From: Odontocerum albicorne
Lineage: Eukaryota; Arthropoda; Insecta; Trichoptera; Odontoceridae
DNA length: 64,000 bases
NCBI GenBank assembly: GCA_949825065.1
Contig: OX463842.1
Location: 2,301,501-2,365,500 of the forward strand
Direction of reading: 5' to 3'
In this document: positions 1 through 11,068 of the stretch, one piece after another
How the letters are laid out: each line of letters begins with the position of its first letter
Position numbering within the stretch: the first letter of the stretch is position 1
Notes under the pieces: generated by a model
What the model saw: only the letters and a program-made list of their open reading frames with translations
Told to the model about the DNA's origin: nothing
Databases searched by the model: none
Position numbers and translations under genes: made by a program

Positions 1-20
1 ACATCGGTTCACCTTCGGAC

Positions 21-290
21 CTATTGGCTACTCCGGTCTAGTGGCGTCAAAGGGTAGTTTTGTTGCATTTTAAATTTTCTGTGAAAGTACTGGCAACTTG
101 CTGGGTTGTTTAAACTGCAGGTCTTCACTTTATAAGGAAAAAAATCTGCTCTGCGAGTCATTTTCCTTTTCCTGCGATGTCGAACCATAAATCCGTCGTC
201 ACCACTATTATTTTCACACTTAGATGTGTCGCCACTGGAGAAGTCTCTTTGGGCAGTTCCTTTTTCGACACTATATGACGTCTCGCTCAT
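21..290 (-). pseudogene. Possible N-terminus of a non-LTR retrotransposon ORF1
   Basis: An open frame of 89 codons with an acidic, Ser-rich start followed by a basic patch (VRHRRKRKMTRR). A stretch near residues 19-32 (SSGDTSKCENNSG, then DDGF) resembles the fragment at 2591-2690 (SSAGATPQCEKNSSG, then TTDGY) in DNA as well as protein, so both are copies of one repeat family. An acidic start, a DGF-like motif and a basic tail are typical of jockey-type ORF1 proteins, but no zinc knuckles are present and the frame ends early. The function is inferred; the repeat relationship is seen. Confidence 0.35.
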
Positions 291-299
291 AAAAAAAGG

Positions 300-1110
300 A
301 GATTTCGATCTTCTAATGTAGATCGCGCTGGATGGGGACTTATTTTGTCTCCCATAACAGTGTGGGTGAAGGTGGGATTGAATTGAACTGAACTACGAGT
401 ATATGTATAAATAAATATATATGTTAAAACATGCCAAATACAAAAAAAAATGTTTACGATAAACCCCTTTTGTAAAAATGTTCCTCTTGAAAAAAGCGTG
501 TTTTAGTAGCAACATGTAACCCATTCTTTCTGCGACCGTTCATTTTTTACCTAACCCGCACATAAATGTACGTGGAGAGAGCTTTATACTATGAGAAAAA
601 AATTCATTTGGTGTTCTAAATTTGGAATAAGTTTGTTATTTTCTAAATAAGTTTTTTTACGAGTAAAAGTTTCATTATTTATTTTGGACGTGGATTCGGA
701 GGAAACTTCAAGTTTTACATTATTTTCGTAAGTTTTGTTTACGAGTGTATTCCAAAAAAATTAGATTTGATCTTAGTTCTTATTGATCTATCACTAAACT
801 ATATAAACACACATTTCTTACTTCTTTAGTTGGAGGGTTGCTTATTGGTAGAAATTTTAAAAGGCATTCCGATTTAATATTGCCTTCTTGAGACATTTTT
901 TATGTAAAACTGTTATTATCAAATTTAAACTACATTGACTACAATTTGAACAGATATATGTAAGCAAAGAGGGTACTTTTATCCTGAATTGCAAAATTTT
1001 AAATAAAAAAAATGTTTTGCTCTTTCGTTATAGACAATAAAATAAGGAGATTTATTATAAATGAAGGAGATGAATTTATTATAGAAGAAATGAATTTATT
1101 ATAGAAGAAG
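300..1110. other. AT-rich intronic DNA, no gene seen
   Basis: No long frame, RNA gene or recognisable element. Around 1040-1110 there are short repeated phrases (gaaggagatgaatttattat-like), a local microduplication. Confidence 0.5.
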
Positions 1111-1149
1111 GAGATTGTCACATAACTATAATAGTCATGTGACAATCTC
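1111..1149. repeat. Perfect 13-bp inverted repeat (hairpin)
   Basis: GAGATTGTCACAT (1111-1123) is the exact reverse complement of ATGTGACAATCTC (1137-1149), with a 13-base loop. It directly follows short direct repeats that contain the phrase ggaga, so it may have arisen by local template switching. No other copy was noticed. Confidence 0.7.
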
Positions 1150-1199
1150 TTTCAACCAACCAGGATGACTTTTATAAGGTATTTAGTAAAAACCAAACT

Positions 1200-1385
1200 G
1201 AACACCTTTTTTAAAAAATGGGTGCCTACGGGAGTTAAACCCACATCCCTCGGATTGAATGAACCCGGAGAGAGTTATACGTGAGAAAAGATTAAAAGCA
1301 TGAGAAACATATGAGTATGAATTAATTGAAGGTTGGTTTTGTTAATTGGAAGACGTAGATATTAGACCACTCTGCCTACCCCTAG
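1200..1385 (-). repeat. tRNA-like SINE remnant
   Basis: Read on the minus strand, the right end (gtggtctaatatct) resembles a pol III A box, and the left end (gggtttaactcccgtaggca) resembles a T-arm/B box with part of an acceptor stem. About 95 bases lie between the halves and the acceptor stem pairs only in part, so it is a tRNA-derived repeat rather than a working tRNA gene. Confidence 0.3.
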
Positions 1386-1399
1386 AAAGCGTGGTAGTA

Positions 1400-2590
1400 T
1401 GTATGTAAACAATATATATTCATAAACGAAAAAAATGCACTTTATTTTAATGAGTTTTTGAGACGATGAAAAATAAATTGTTTGAATTTAAAGTTCTTAG
1501 GTTATAACCTAGGTTCAACATTCAAACATAGCTGTTTTTGCTAAAAAAACTAATTACAGTAAATCTGAATAAGCACTCAAACGGCTCCCATTGGACGGGA
1601 AAATCTGAAAGTATTCAAAAAGTTCAGAGTTCACGGCCGAAGGGCACCGAATGACCTAATTCTTTAAGTGCCACCATCAGGACCGGTTCGAGAGAAGTAC
1701 ACATAGTGTGCTGCACTATAAAGTCCTTCTTAAAGGTAAACGTAATATAGTAAAACGGAAATAAAAAATAACGAAAATCCAACAATTAATTGACGCTTAG
1801 TGGCAATGGGTTGTTTCAAACGTTAATTTGATCATTTATGTCAAGAGTTTCCAAACTTTTTTCGGTCGCAAACACCTTTATCAAAAACTTTTGAAACCGT
1901 CGACCCCCTACTCATTAACTTTACTTGCTCAAATTAATAAGTTTGTACAGTACGAACGTATATATTAAAAAAAAGACTAGATAACATGCAACGGTGTTTC
2001 ACTTGCTTTGATACGTTCGATAAGAGAATGCGCAGACATGTTTGAGCTACATGTACGAGTATTTTCATGCATTCTTACTTGTGACTCTTTTAATGACACA
2101 TTTTACCTTTTCGTTCACAAGTTTGCTATGTAATATGTTTTTTATGAAAAAAGTGTTTTTTTAATGATTTTACTTCTTAATTAGGTACCTATTGGAATTA
2201 TATATATATTGAAGTAACAAACAAATAGCAGTAGTAAGAGGGTCTACTTTTGCTGTCGTTGACCCACAATTCTTTTTATTGAAACTATCGACCCCTAGAA
2301 AAATCAAATCGACCCCAGGGAGTTGATATCGACCACTTTTGGAACTCTTTGTTTATGTTATCGTTAAAAACCGCATTGAATTATTATGATGGATGTTTAA
2401 GAACCATATAATTTTTAAATTCATGTATTAGTGTCTTATCACAGATAAAAGTTAAGTAAGTAATATTATTTAGAATTTATGCAGTTTATTTTTTTAAATG
2501 TCATGCAGTATCCACAACTGTGTCAAGGGACAAATTAGGTTCTCTTACATTGCGATTGAACACTCGTAAGGAAATTTGATTTAATCACAC
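1400..2590. other. Intronic DNA, no gene seen
   Basis: AT-rich sequence without a supported frame or element. Short phrases about gtcgaccccc recur at 1900 and 2280-2320, which hints at an old unclassified repeat. Confidence 0.45.
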
Positions 2591-2690
2591 TTTTATGGAT
2601 CTGAACAAGCCCTCATCTGCTGGCGCCACACCTCAGTGCGAGAAAAATAGTAGTGGCACAGATAAAAAATCGGTTACCACGGACGGATAT
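2591..2690 (+). pseudogene. ORF1 5' fragment of a non-LTR element, split by a LINE
   Basis: A frame starting at ATG 2596 reads MDLNKPSSAGATPQCEKNSS and then SVTTDGY. It is interrupted at GACGGATAT (2682-2690). The same nine bases recur at 3529-3537 after the inserted LINE, where the target sequence resumes with gaaatttaattg and reaches a stop at once. It is similar to the minus-strand frame at 21-290. This was a degraded element before the LINE landed in it. Confidence 0.45.
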
Positions 2691-3528
2691 TTTTTTTATT
2701 AAACAAAGTAAATTATTGTACAAACATTTTTCAAGGCTATACCTATTTACAAATTAATTACTTAACTAATCTTATTTATATGTTATCATTTATGAACTTA
2801 CTTAATATTATTTTCCTACATGCCATTTTATTTTATTTTTTTCAATCTTAATATATGATTTCTTAGAAATATTCAACACCTACATACTACTTATAACAAG
2901 ATAACAATCCTTACACTAATTATTTAGCAAAAACAAGTCCACTCGTTCAGGCTACTTGTATTCCATCACATTCACTCAGACCTTGGTCGTCCCAGCTAAT
3001 ACTGTAGGTGGACTAGACAGGCAACAGATAATGCTTCGGGAGCTCGTGCTTATAACAGAAGGGTAGGTCCGATTTACTCTCGTAAGCCCCCAGGGCAGCG
3101 ACTAAGGGATTGCTGTGATTTTGTTGACTTTCATAGAACTTCACGGTCCAAGCGACGATGTGGTGTTGTAGGGTTTCTTCTCGCTGTTCGGCGTAAAGTC
3201 GGGTAAGGTTTGTTCTGGGATGGGTGTTAAAAGATATCTTGAATGCCTTGTTCTGCACTCTTTGGAGTTTCAGGTGATCCGTGTTGCTTACACTACCCCA
3301 AACGGGTGCAGCATAGGTCAAGATAGGACGAATAAGGGTTTTATAGAGGAGGAGCTTATTTTTGGGTGAAAGGAAGATGCGTCTATGAAATATCGAACTG
3401 ATAGCCCCTATGCCCTTGTGACCCTTCTGTCTGATGGTATTCAGATGGGTTTTCCACGTCAGTCGCCGGTCGAGGTGCAAGCCGAGGTATTTAACCACGT
3501 CCTGCCACTCAACCAGGCAACCACCGAT
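2691..3528 (-). mobile_element. 5'-truncated jockey-like LINE with 9-bp target duplication
   Basis: On the minus strand, codons from about 3528 down to 3013 encode the C-terminal part of a jockey-type reverse transcriptase: WQDVVKYLGLHLDRRLTWK, then LLLYKTLIRPILTYAAPVWG, then LKLQRVQNKAFK, ending at a stop at 3013. These are the usual post-palm and thumb motifs of this clade. A 3' UTR of about 310 bases follows, ending in an A-rich tail (a T-run on the + strand at 2691-2698). The element is flanked by GACGGATAT at 2682-2690 and 3529-3537, the mark of target-primed reverse transcription. The frame is open over all 170 codons, so the copy is fairly young. A second copy of the same 3' UTR lies at 52308-52743. 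Confidence 0.88.
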
Positions 3529-3628
3529 GACGGATATGAAATTTAATTGAAAGAAAAGAAAAAAAAAATCATTATAGTTAAGACGTTAACACTGAGGAGG
3601 TTCTTTGACGTTTTACATTTCATTATTT

Positions 3629-3812
3629 TAAAGTATCATTCACTTGATTTAACAATATTTAAAGAATCATTCACTTGATTTAACAATATTTAAAGTATCA
3701 TTCACTTGATTTAACAATATTTAAAGTATCATTCACTTGATTTAACAATATTTAAAGTATCATTCACTTGATTTAACAATATTTAAAGTATCATTCACTT
3801 GATTTAACAATA
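3629..3812. repeat. 31-bp minisatellite, about 5.9 copies
   Basis: The unit begins AAGTATCATTCACTTG and repeats from 3631 every 31 bases (3631, 3662, 3693, 3724, 3755, 3786). Copies are almost identical; one carries AGAATCATT in place of AAGTATCATT, which suggests recent slippage or unequal exchange. Confidence 0.92.
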
Positions 3813-3884
3813 TATTCCTTAATATTTTTTGCCACGTTTTTCACTCATATTTGCACTATATATTTATGTTACTATTTCTTCATT

Positions 3885-3995
3885 CATTCGTTCTACATAC
3901 TAAAACCATATCAGACTTCTTCATCATAGTCATCATTTCACCCTTAAGTTCACATTCGTCCCTAATCACTGAATTCCTTAATGTATCTTATAAAG
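3885..3995 (-). repeat. Fragment of RTE-like non-LTR element
   Basis: The phrase taagttcacattcgtcccta resembles segments at 42055-42075 and, inverted, at 45865-45885. These belong to the same minus-strand RTE-like family described at 41690-43170. The fragment is too short and broken for a protein call. Confidence 0.35.
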
Positions 3996-4109
3996 GGTCT
4001 TTCAAATTGAGCGGTTTTTTAATTCATAGATAAAACATAGATGGCTTCGCGAACTTACCTAGGTCTTGTGACATTTGAGAATTGTAATGTATGACATTTA
4101 TAAAAATAG

Positions 4110-4752
4110 TTCCCTGTGATGTGTAACTAGTACACATTGCTTCTAAAAACTTTGATATCTCTATAAATATAATAAACACTGGGTTAAGATTTTATGTATT
4201 CCTCCGTAATACATTTACGCATTGAATGAAAAAATAATATTATTAATAATTAAAATTTATCGGCCACATCAGAGATATTTTGTGAAAATCGTGAATAAAT
4301 TCACCAATACAATAAAACGTGTGCCAGTGTGTGACGTAGGTATATTCACTCTAAAAAAACCGCTATGGGTGAGGAAGCGACGCTATTCACGTCTCACTCT
4401 TACTGTACTTCGGCATATGGGAACGCAAGAAATAGAATCTCCGTTCGCGGTTGTGTTTCTTCCTTTGAGGTATAACATACACAGTGTTAGTCCGTCTCAG
4501 ATCTTAATAGCTCTCGGGCATCCATTTGAGGTGGTCTCTTCGCCCGTTTTGTGAACGTTGGCCAATGTTTTTTTTCATGTTTTCAGCTATTAAATTTCAA
4601 TTATTATCACTTTTGACTTCAAATTTAATTAAGTTAAGCGATTGGCTATGAATATTCTTATTTTTCCGATTTGAAATCGCTCATTTTTACATGTGCATTG
4701 AATACACATCACCGGAATGTGCGGATTATTTTAAGGATAGGAAGGGAAAGGT
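4110..4752 (+). mobile_element. piggyBac-type MITE, eroded ends
   Basis: Homologous over most of its length to the better copy at 60167-60783. It starts near cctgtgatgtgtaactagta and ends near aggaagggaaaggtaaa. The TTAA and the first CCCTT bases are lost on the left and altered on the right. A 110-codon frame at 4222-4554 is partly shared with the inverted copy at 40297-40891 (PHQRY, KKPLWVRKRRYS, GTQEIES), but it carries no transposase motif and is broken in the other copies. Confidence 0.75.
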
Positions 4753-4759
4753 AAAGGCA

Positions 4760-5260
4760 CAATTTACTCTAATTGTAAAATACTGCTCTCATAAAATTCA
4801 TTCCACCTTGTTGTATAAAAAATAAGTTTTTTCAATTTTAATGATTTTTCTTGAATAAAAATAAAACTGATCTCGCATACATACAGGTCTAATAAAACAC
4901 TAACTCGGCCCTGTTTTTCTCCTCGCAACCCCATCCCTCCACAGTCTCAAGTCTCCCTGCACCCCAATCGATCGTTCCAACGGAACTAACCATCTAATTG
5001 TGTTACTCTTCAGTAGAACTTTCCATCAGGAGTCTCCAGTTTCGAGTTCTGCAATACTTCAAGCACTCTAGACACTCCTCCGTTTTGCATCACTTGAACT
5101 TTTCATGTCTCGCTTGGTGGCAGAAGATTTTGTATAATACTATATGGTGCTTTCATTGTAGGCACTATGAAAGTGTCAATTAGATGGGTGGCTCTTTGGG
5201 TAGATTTTATTAACCTACAAACAATATTTAAAAAAATCTTCATGAGTGAAGTGAATTAAG
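4760..5260. other. Intronic DNA, no gene seen
   Basis: Mixed-composition stretch without a recognisable element. The frames in it are short and lack motifs. Confidence 0.4.
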
Positions 5261-5269
5261 AGGGTGTTA

Positions 5270-5990
5270 TTTACTACTCTAGAGGCGTGAATTTTGGGCG
5301 TTTTTTCAGACTAAATAAAAAAAGAACAAAAAATATTTTTCCGTAAATTTTGAACAGTTTGTTTATTGATGATTTGAGAATGTACGAAATTTTTTTTGAA
5401 AAAAAAAAAAGAAAATTCAAGATATTATCAGCTGTTTTGTCTATTTTGTCGTAAAAAAGGGGCAAGCTGGTCGACATGATAGGAACCTTTTCGTAAATTT
5501 AAAACTAAAAACATACACAGTTTTTTGATATAAAATAATGTTGTTATAGTTGGTACCAAAAAAAATAAAAAATCGTAAAATGGCGACTGTCTGAAAAAAA
5601 AATTGAATTTTTTTAAACTTTTTTTACAATTTTTTACTTTAAAAAAAATAGTTTTGTATTTTTTCAAGGTAGGAACGATAAAAAATCTATCAAAGTTTCA
5701 TACCAAATTTAAAGGATATCGGTAGGATAAAATTTGAGATTTTATGTCGACCAGGTCGAAAAAAGTAGTTTCGAGAAAAACGCGTTTAAAGTTTTGAGAT
5801 TATTGTCCGAGTCATTCCGGTGCGGCGTAATTGCTGCCTCATTTATAGCTCTAAATTCGTAAATATTGAGAATTTTAAAATTTCCTTTTGATAACATATT
5901 TTTAAAGGTCTAAACTTTAAGAATATGCAAAAATATAAAAAAAACGATTTTTATAAATTTCTATAGTAGAATAACCCCTTTTATACATTC
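5270..5990. repeat. Homopolymer-rich, probably dispersed repeat
   Basis: Long A and T runs dominate 5380-5680. The segment near 5740-5800 holds the phrase gtttcgagaaaaacgcgttt, which resembles dispersed insect repeats as I remember them. No termini could be defined, and no second copy was found in this window. Confidence 0.35.
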
Positions 5991-5999
5991 TTCTTGCAT

Positions 6000-6845
6000 T
6001 ACATCTCTACTCACTGACAACGTGAAATCAAAATCTCTATCATAATCTATTAATGCATATTGTTCATGCAAGAAATAAAAAATCAGGCTAAATGCTAGTA
6101 ATATAAACTTTTTTGATAGAGGTATCGATCACGCGAAAACACGGGACCGGAACTCCACACAAATCTAGTTTATAACGTTCGGGTCGGGTCTGGATACAAA
6201 GTGTTAATACCCTGCCTCATTGGATTAGTTTTGGATTCGAACTCACTATTATTGACAGATAAAAAAATATAACAAAATAAATAAATACAAGTTGAGTATA
6301 TGTATAGAAAAGTGGTTATAAAAATATAATAATGAAGGCCAACTTATTGGTCACATTCCAATTCGAGACACCATTCAAATTGATTTGCAGTTACATATAA
6401 ATTTTGAAAGAAATATATATTTTATAATGTTTTTAATCACTGGCAAACAGTGAGTGGGTGAACAGAGATAGATTTACATTATTGATGTAGAGAAATAAAA
6501 ACTTTGTTATGACTACATTTATAAGTTGGTCTGAGTTTTGTAAGTTTTTTGTACGCAATTCTCTAAATGTGGCCAAACAATCGCCCTCGTAACTCTTCTT
6601 ACAATATCGGTATCTAAAAACAGTTATCGTTTATCCGTTCATTCTTCCTCTATCGTACATTATACTACCAGATTTGCGAGGCACGCATTTCTTTGCCTCT
6701 TATCAATTCCTTTCAATCTCTATAAATCAAAGTGAGCTCTAACATACCGTTGTGCATAATCGTTTTCAAAGATGATTTATTGGCAAAAAACTACATTTAG
6801 TTCATCGTTTACTGGAGTAAACCACCTTTCATTGTATGTAAATAA
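6000..6845. other. Intronic DNA, no gene seen
   Basis: No coding signal or repeat structure was recognised. Confidence 0.4.
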
Positions 6846-6958
6846 TACATTTCGGGCTTAAGAAAGAGACTGTCGCTTTATAGAGCGTTGTCTCTGTCAC
6901 ACGGACTGTTAGCGCATCGTGCGACAGAGACTCTTTCTTAAGCCCGATGTGTATTACT
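6846..6958. mobile_element. Short palindromic TIR element
   Basis: Left arm cgggcttaagaaagaga (from about 6853) and right arm tctttcttaagcccg (ending about 6942) are inverted repeats, extended by imperfect pairing (gactgtcgc against gcgacagag). The flanks taatacat and atgtgtatta are also roughly inverted. The whole unit is close to 110 bp and can fold into one hairpin, so it is best described as a small MITE or foldback of unknown family. Confidence 0.65.
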
Positions 6959-7147
6959 TACCGCCGGGTACTATAGCTTTATCTATTTTACAATATCTAG
7001 AAAATATGGTTCCCAAAAAACTATAATTCCTAATGTCCTTAAAATTTTCGTAGTTCAGATCGACTTATTTCCAGTCACGACTTTTAATTTATTTGTATAT
7101 TTTCTAATACAAAAACTCCTCAAAGTCTCGTCTTGAATAGACGTTAA

Positions 7148-7432
7148 CCCTTCCTGTCTTGTGATGTGTAGCTAGTACACAATGCTTCTAAAAACATTAA
7201 TATATCTATAAATATAATAAATACTGGGTTCAGATTTTAGGTGTTCCTCCGTAATACATTTACGCATTGAATGAAAAAATAATATTAATAATTATTAGTA
7301 CTTATCGGCCACATCAGAGATATTTTGTGAAAATCGTGAATAAATTCACCAATACAATCTAACGTGTGCCAGTGTGTGACGCAGGTATATTAATTCTAAA
7401 AAACCGCTATGGGTTAGTAAAACACAGTAGAC
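7148..7432 (+). mobile_element. piggyBac-type MITE, 3'-truncated
   Basis: Begins with TTAA (7144-7147) followed by CCCTTCCTGTCTTGTGATGT, matching the left end of the 60167-60783 element. Homology stops near 7420, just after the phrase aaaaccgctatgggt. Confidence 0.78.
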
Positions 7433-7502
7433 TGTAGTGAAACTGAGAATGTATTTTTTGACGTTTTGCACTCCTTATATGCGACCAATCGCTTATCGTA
7501 AG

Positions 7503-7903
7503 CGCCTATTTTCACCCGTGCATGCCATCGTGGCTTGCAAGATATTACATATCTCACACGTTTTTGCATGCCGGCTGACTTTTGATACTAGCTCTCGCGA
7601 AGGCTGCGCATAAGGAACATTTCATTACGGTCGGTACACAACAAGTACATCAAACAAATATCTAACAAGGAATTATTAATTTAAAAATTATACAAGAAAC
7701 GCCTATTTTCACCCGTGCATGCCGTTATGGCTTGCGAAATATTAAATATCTCGCACGTTTTCACATGCATGGGCCGGCCGACTTTTGATACTAGCTCTCA
7801 CGAAGGCTGCGCATAAAGAACATTTCATTACGGTCGGTACACAGCAAGTACATCAAACAAACATCTCACAAGAAATTATACATTTAAATATTAAACAAGA
7901 AAC
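7503..7903. repeat. Tandem pair of about 200-bp units
   Basis: The segment starting gcctattttcacccgtgcat at 7503 is repeated from 7700 with about 90 percent identity by eye. Both units contain a palindromic patch around atattacatatctc and a cttttgatactagctctc block. Part of the unit recurs inverted at 10066-10168, so this is a dispersed family with one local tandem copy. Confidence 0.8.
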
Positions 7904-8790
7904 ATACGTAAATTCATATTTTAGGTGACACATACGTCCAATACAGTCGTTATAGGAAAGTGGGACAATTTATCCTCCGTGCCTGTCCCAAAAATATGTG
8001 ATGGTCAATGTTTGTAGCAGAAATTGGAAAAACCTTTTTTTTTTTTTTATGTAGGTTTTTATGAATGTTTAATTGCAATAAAAAATTCTTAGCATTATTA
8101 AAAAATATTTCCTGTGAGCATAATCTAACATGTGTATACATTAAAATGCGTATTACAAAATAGGAAAAAGTTTACATAAAATAGTGTAACATGTAATACA
8201 AAGAGACTATTTAAATAATTTTTACATTTTATCTTAAACTTTACAATTTTGTCACATTTCCAACGTTTTGATGAAAGCACAATTGAACAATTTCCGCAGG
8301 TGGTTAAAAAGTCCTTAATAAAATATTTTCGTCCATCAAACAACCTCTCGGGTTTTTTTCTAAAAGAAAGAGATTATTTTTTAAAACATCACAGACTGTC
8401 ATTTTCTCCATTTATTGGAAACTGATAAATTACTCCGGAATACAGAAAAGAAAAGAGGATAGTTTCTTTTGAAAGCAATGAAAGGCATAGAAAGTTGTTG
8501 AAAAAGGAGAAAAGAAACTTATCGAACTCATCAATTTCGTTTATGACTTGTGGCCACAAAGAAGATTCAGAAAATGCGTGCAATTTTTCAAGTAAAATGA
8601 AATTTTTTAATGAGTTTGTCTTAACATTTATTTTAACGACGTCAACTTTAAATTTATATTCTATATTTTTATGCAATTATCCTGAATGCAGTTAACATGA
8701 AGTGAATATATAATATATGCAAGTATGTATGATAAAAAAAATACGGGCTTTAGTTGATTGAAGATTTCACATTTTATACATATCATATAT
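7904..8790. other. Intronic DNA, no gene seen
   Basis: Several 60-95-codon frames occur on both strands at 7950-8858. They overlap each other, are Lys/Phe/Asn-rich and show no domain, as expected by chance in AT-rich DNA. Confidence 0.45.
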
Positions 8791-8794
8791 ACCA

Positions 8795-9010
8795 TCAGGC
8801 CGTTTCCCTTTTGGGGTAGGCAAAAAAGACAGAGAGTAAAGAGAGTTTTTCGTCTCAATCAACACACCAGCCATATTTATACCTTATGACTTAATTCCTG
8901 ATTCTGTCATACATTGCCATATTCTTCTCAATGAACGCATTTCTAAAGTGCTTCGCTATTCGGCTTCTTTCAATATTTTTCCTCATCTACTTTTCACTCA
9001 CATACATCAA
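8795..9010 (-). pseudogene. RTE-like C-terminal remnant (weak)
   Basis: The minus strand near 8800-8830 reads PTPKGKRPDGIY, similar to the end of the copies at 11570 and 28675. Frame-broken traces of the preceding C-terminal segment extend to about 9010. Part of this is inference from local similarity. Confidence 0.35.
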
Positions 9011-9044
9011 AGTTTTGGTATCGCAAAATTAATCAGAATTGGTG

Positions 9045-9362
9045 ATCCGGACGTATGTTATTGAAGAACGTGACTGGGATACACGATTGTCTTTAGCCGC
9101 ATTAATCGAGACTTCGAGGATACAACCACTAGAGTAGAAATAATACTCACAGTTCTTCATTGGATATGTTTAGAATACTACCGCGAGTAAAGAGCTAACA
9201 ACATTTGTACACGTCTGGTGCGTGGGAGTATTATTATCAGACAAGTACACTTTTTAAATTTTTTTATACAATGTAGGAATCGAATCCTAAACCCTTAGTA
9301 TCATCAAACGATATTAATTATCGTGACCTAAGTGCCAAGCTCTTTAACTGAGCATTTACACC
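9045..9362 (-). repeat. SINE-like repeat with tRNA-like head
   Basis: On the minus strand the head holds an A-box-like gctcagttaaagagcttgg and a B-box-like aggattcgattcc. The body continues to about 9045 and shares the phrase attaatcgag with the element at 44880-45118, which also has a tRNA-like head on its right side. Two copies with the same order support a SINE family. Confidence 0.5.
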
Positions 9363-9430
9363 AGGCAAACTAAGCATTTATTTCAATACGTGATCTATTT
9401 AACCGAAGGGTTGTATAAAGAATATACAGG

Positions 9431-9917
9431 AATTTGTAATTTGTATCATCAAACACTGTTTATTCCACTCTTTTGTAACGGTATAACCTTACCGGTTTCA
9501 AAGCTTTCCCCTCATCATAAGGGGAGCACTAACAATACTGAATTATGTTCGAACTGGTACCGAGATACACGCTTCTAACGGTAAACATCCGGGTTAAGGA
9601 CTAGGGGTGGAGGGAGGGATAATAAAATCTCGGCGAGCAGCGGAGAGATTCTTGGGATATGTGTTTTGCCACATTGTCGCTGAGTTGTCTCATCCCTCCT
9701 TACACCCTCGGTCCTTAACCCGAATGTTTATCGTGTAGAAGCGTGTATCTCGGTTTCAGTTCGAACAGAATTCAGTATTGTTTTTCCTCCCCTCATGATG
9801 AGATAAAAGCCTTGAATCCGGTAGGGTTATACCGTTACAAAAAAGTGTAATAAACATCGTTTGATAAAACAAATGGCAATGGCTTTAAACCTCCACAATG
9901 TTAATGCCTTAACTATT
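9431..9917. mobile_element. Long foldback element (hairpin family, longest copy)
   Basis: Two arms of about 230 bases are inverted copies. The left arm runs from atttgtaatttgtatcatca through taaccttaccggtttcaaag. The right arm runs back from ataaaagccttgaatccggt to gataaaacaaatggcaatgg, followed by a shared end tail (aatgttaatgccttaactat). The central part (ctcggcgagcagcggagaga and its partner) is found again in the half-element at 49728-49966. No coding capacity. Shorter relatives lie at 14193, 33462, 37188, 43202 and 62626. Confidence 0.85.
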
Positions 9918-10065
9918 AATACTATAATGTACAGAAATGTGTGTCTCTAGTGAAACTATTGAAAGAAAACCTAACGTATTTTAGATTGTATGCCTTTTGA
10001 GAGTAATTTTTTTAAGTTAATTGTTTTTTGTTTTTTTTTATTTTTCAAAAAACCTATTTTTATAT

Positions 10066-10168
10066 ACTTGAACCGAAGTCGGCCGGCCCATGCATGCGTA
10101 AACATGCGAGATATGTAATATCTCGCAAGCCATGACGGCATGCATGGGCGAAAGTAGGCGTTTTTATA
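10066..10168 (-). repeat. Inverted partial copy of the 7503 repeat
   Basis: The reverse complement reads cgcctactttcgcccatgca and then gccgtcatggcttgcgagat, matching the first half of the 7503 and 7700 units. It holds the same palindromic atattacatatctc patch and the gggccggccgac block. Confidence 0.75.
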
Positions 10169-10169
10169 T

Positions 10170-10975
10170 ACTTGTTATTATTGCCGCCATAATTGGTATT
10201 CTCGTTGGTATTCTCTATAATTGGTTTTAAAGTTTCCAAAAAGTACAGTATCACTAGTTCGAAATTAAATGACAAATATTTTTCTTTAGCTGTTTTCATC
10301 CCCAAATCATATATAAATTATCTTCAAAGATTATTCCAAAATGCCACCCTATACATCTTCTAAACATTTATTTTTTTAACATTTAAAGAGGACGTTTTAC
10401 TTTTGGATACTCTATAATACTAGTAATATCATAAATAAAGTTAGTACCGGAGATGTCAGATTATATTTCTTCTCAAGAAAGGATCTTTCCTCGACGTCCA
10501 TTGTTGTCCTGTCAATCAGTCTTATCGAAGCAGTAGCGTCCTATCTCTAAAAGCTGTCTACTCAAAAGCTTCTTGAGTAGGATCGATTAATGGCTAGTTT
10601 TTAATGAGTTAGTATAGTGACATTCGAGATATACTCGATGGGAAGAAAAAAACAAATGGCAAAGAAATGAAAAGGGTATTTTTCTATCTTTAAGATATAA
10701 ATTAAAAAGCTTGGAAATTTTTCATGAAAGTTTATGTTTGGTATTGTATTAATGAATTATCTGATGTTTTTTATGCAGTAACATCTAGCTCTATGCATAA
10801 TTTGAATAGGCCACAGTCTGACAATAATCCACTTTTATAAAATCCACATAAAAAACAGATGCGTGAGACTCTCGCGTGGTAGAAGTGAAACTTCTTAGCT
10901 CCTAGGAAACGTTGATTTTATGCATTGCTTTTTTTCCATTTGCTAACGATATTTTTTTTAGGATTAGGAAATGGT
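10170..10975. other. Intronic DNA, no gene seen
   Basis: No frame, RNA gene or element was recognised. Confidence 0.4.
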
Positions 10976-10977
10976 TG

Positions 10978-11068
10978 TGTGGAATTTAATTCAAGAAAAT
11001 CTCTCTTAATTAAATAACAATTGGTTAGGTGGAATTTAATTCAAGAAAATCTCTCTTAATTAAATAAA
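10978..11068. repeat. Direct duplication of a roughly 51-bp unit
   Basis: The phrase gtggaatttaattcaagaaa followed by atctctcttaattaaataa occurs twice, the second copy starting about 51 bases after the first. Confidence 0.85.

Noticed and set aside
4222..4554. 110-codon frame with a relative at 40514-40768
   Set aside because: Both lie inside copies of the same piggyBac-type MITE. The similarity comes from common repeat descent; other copies break the frame and there is no transposase motif.
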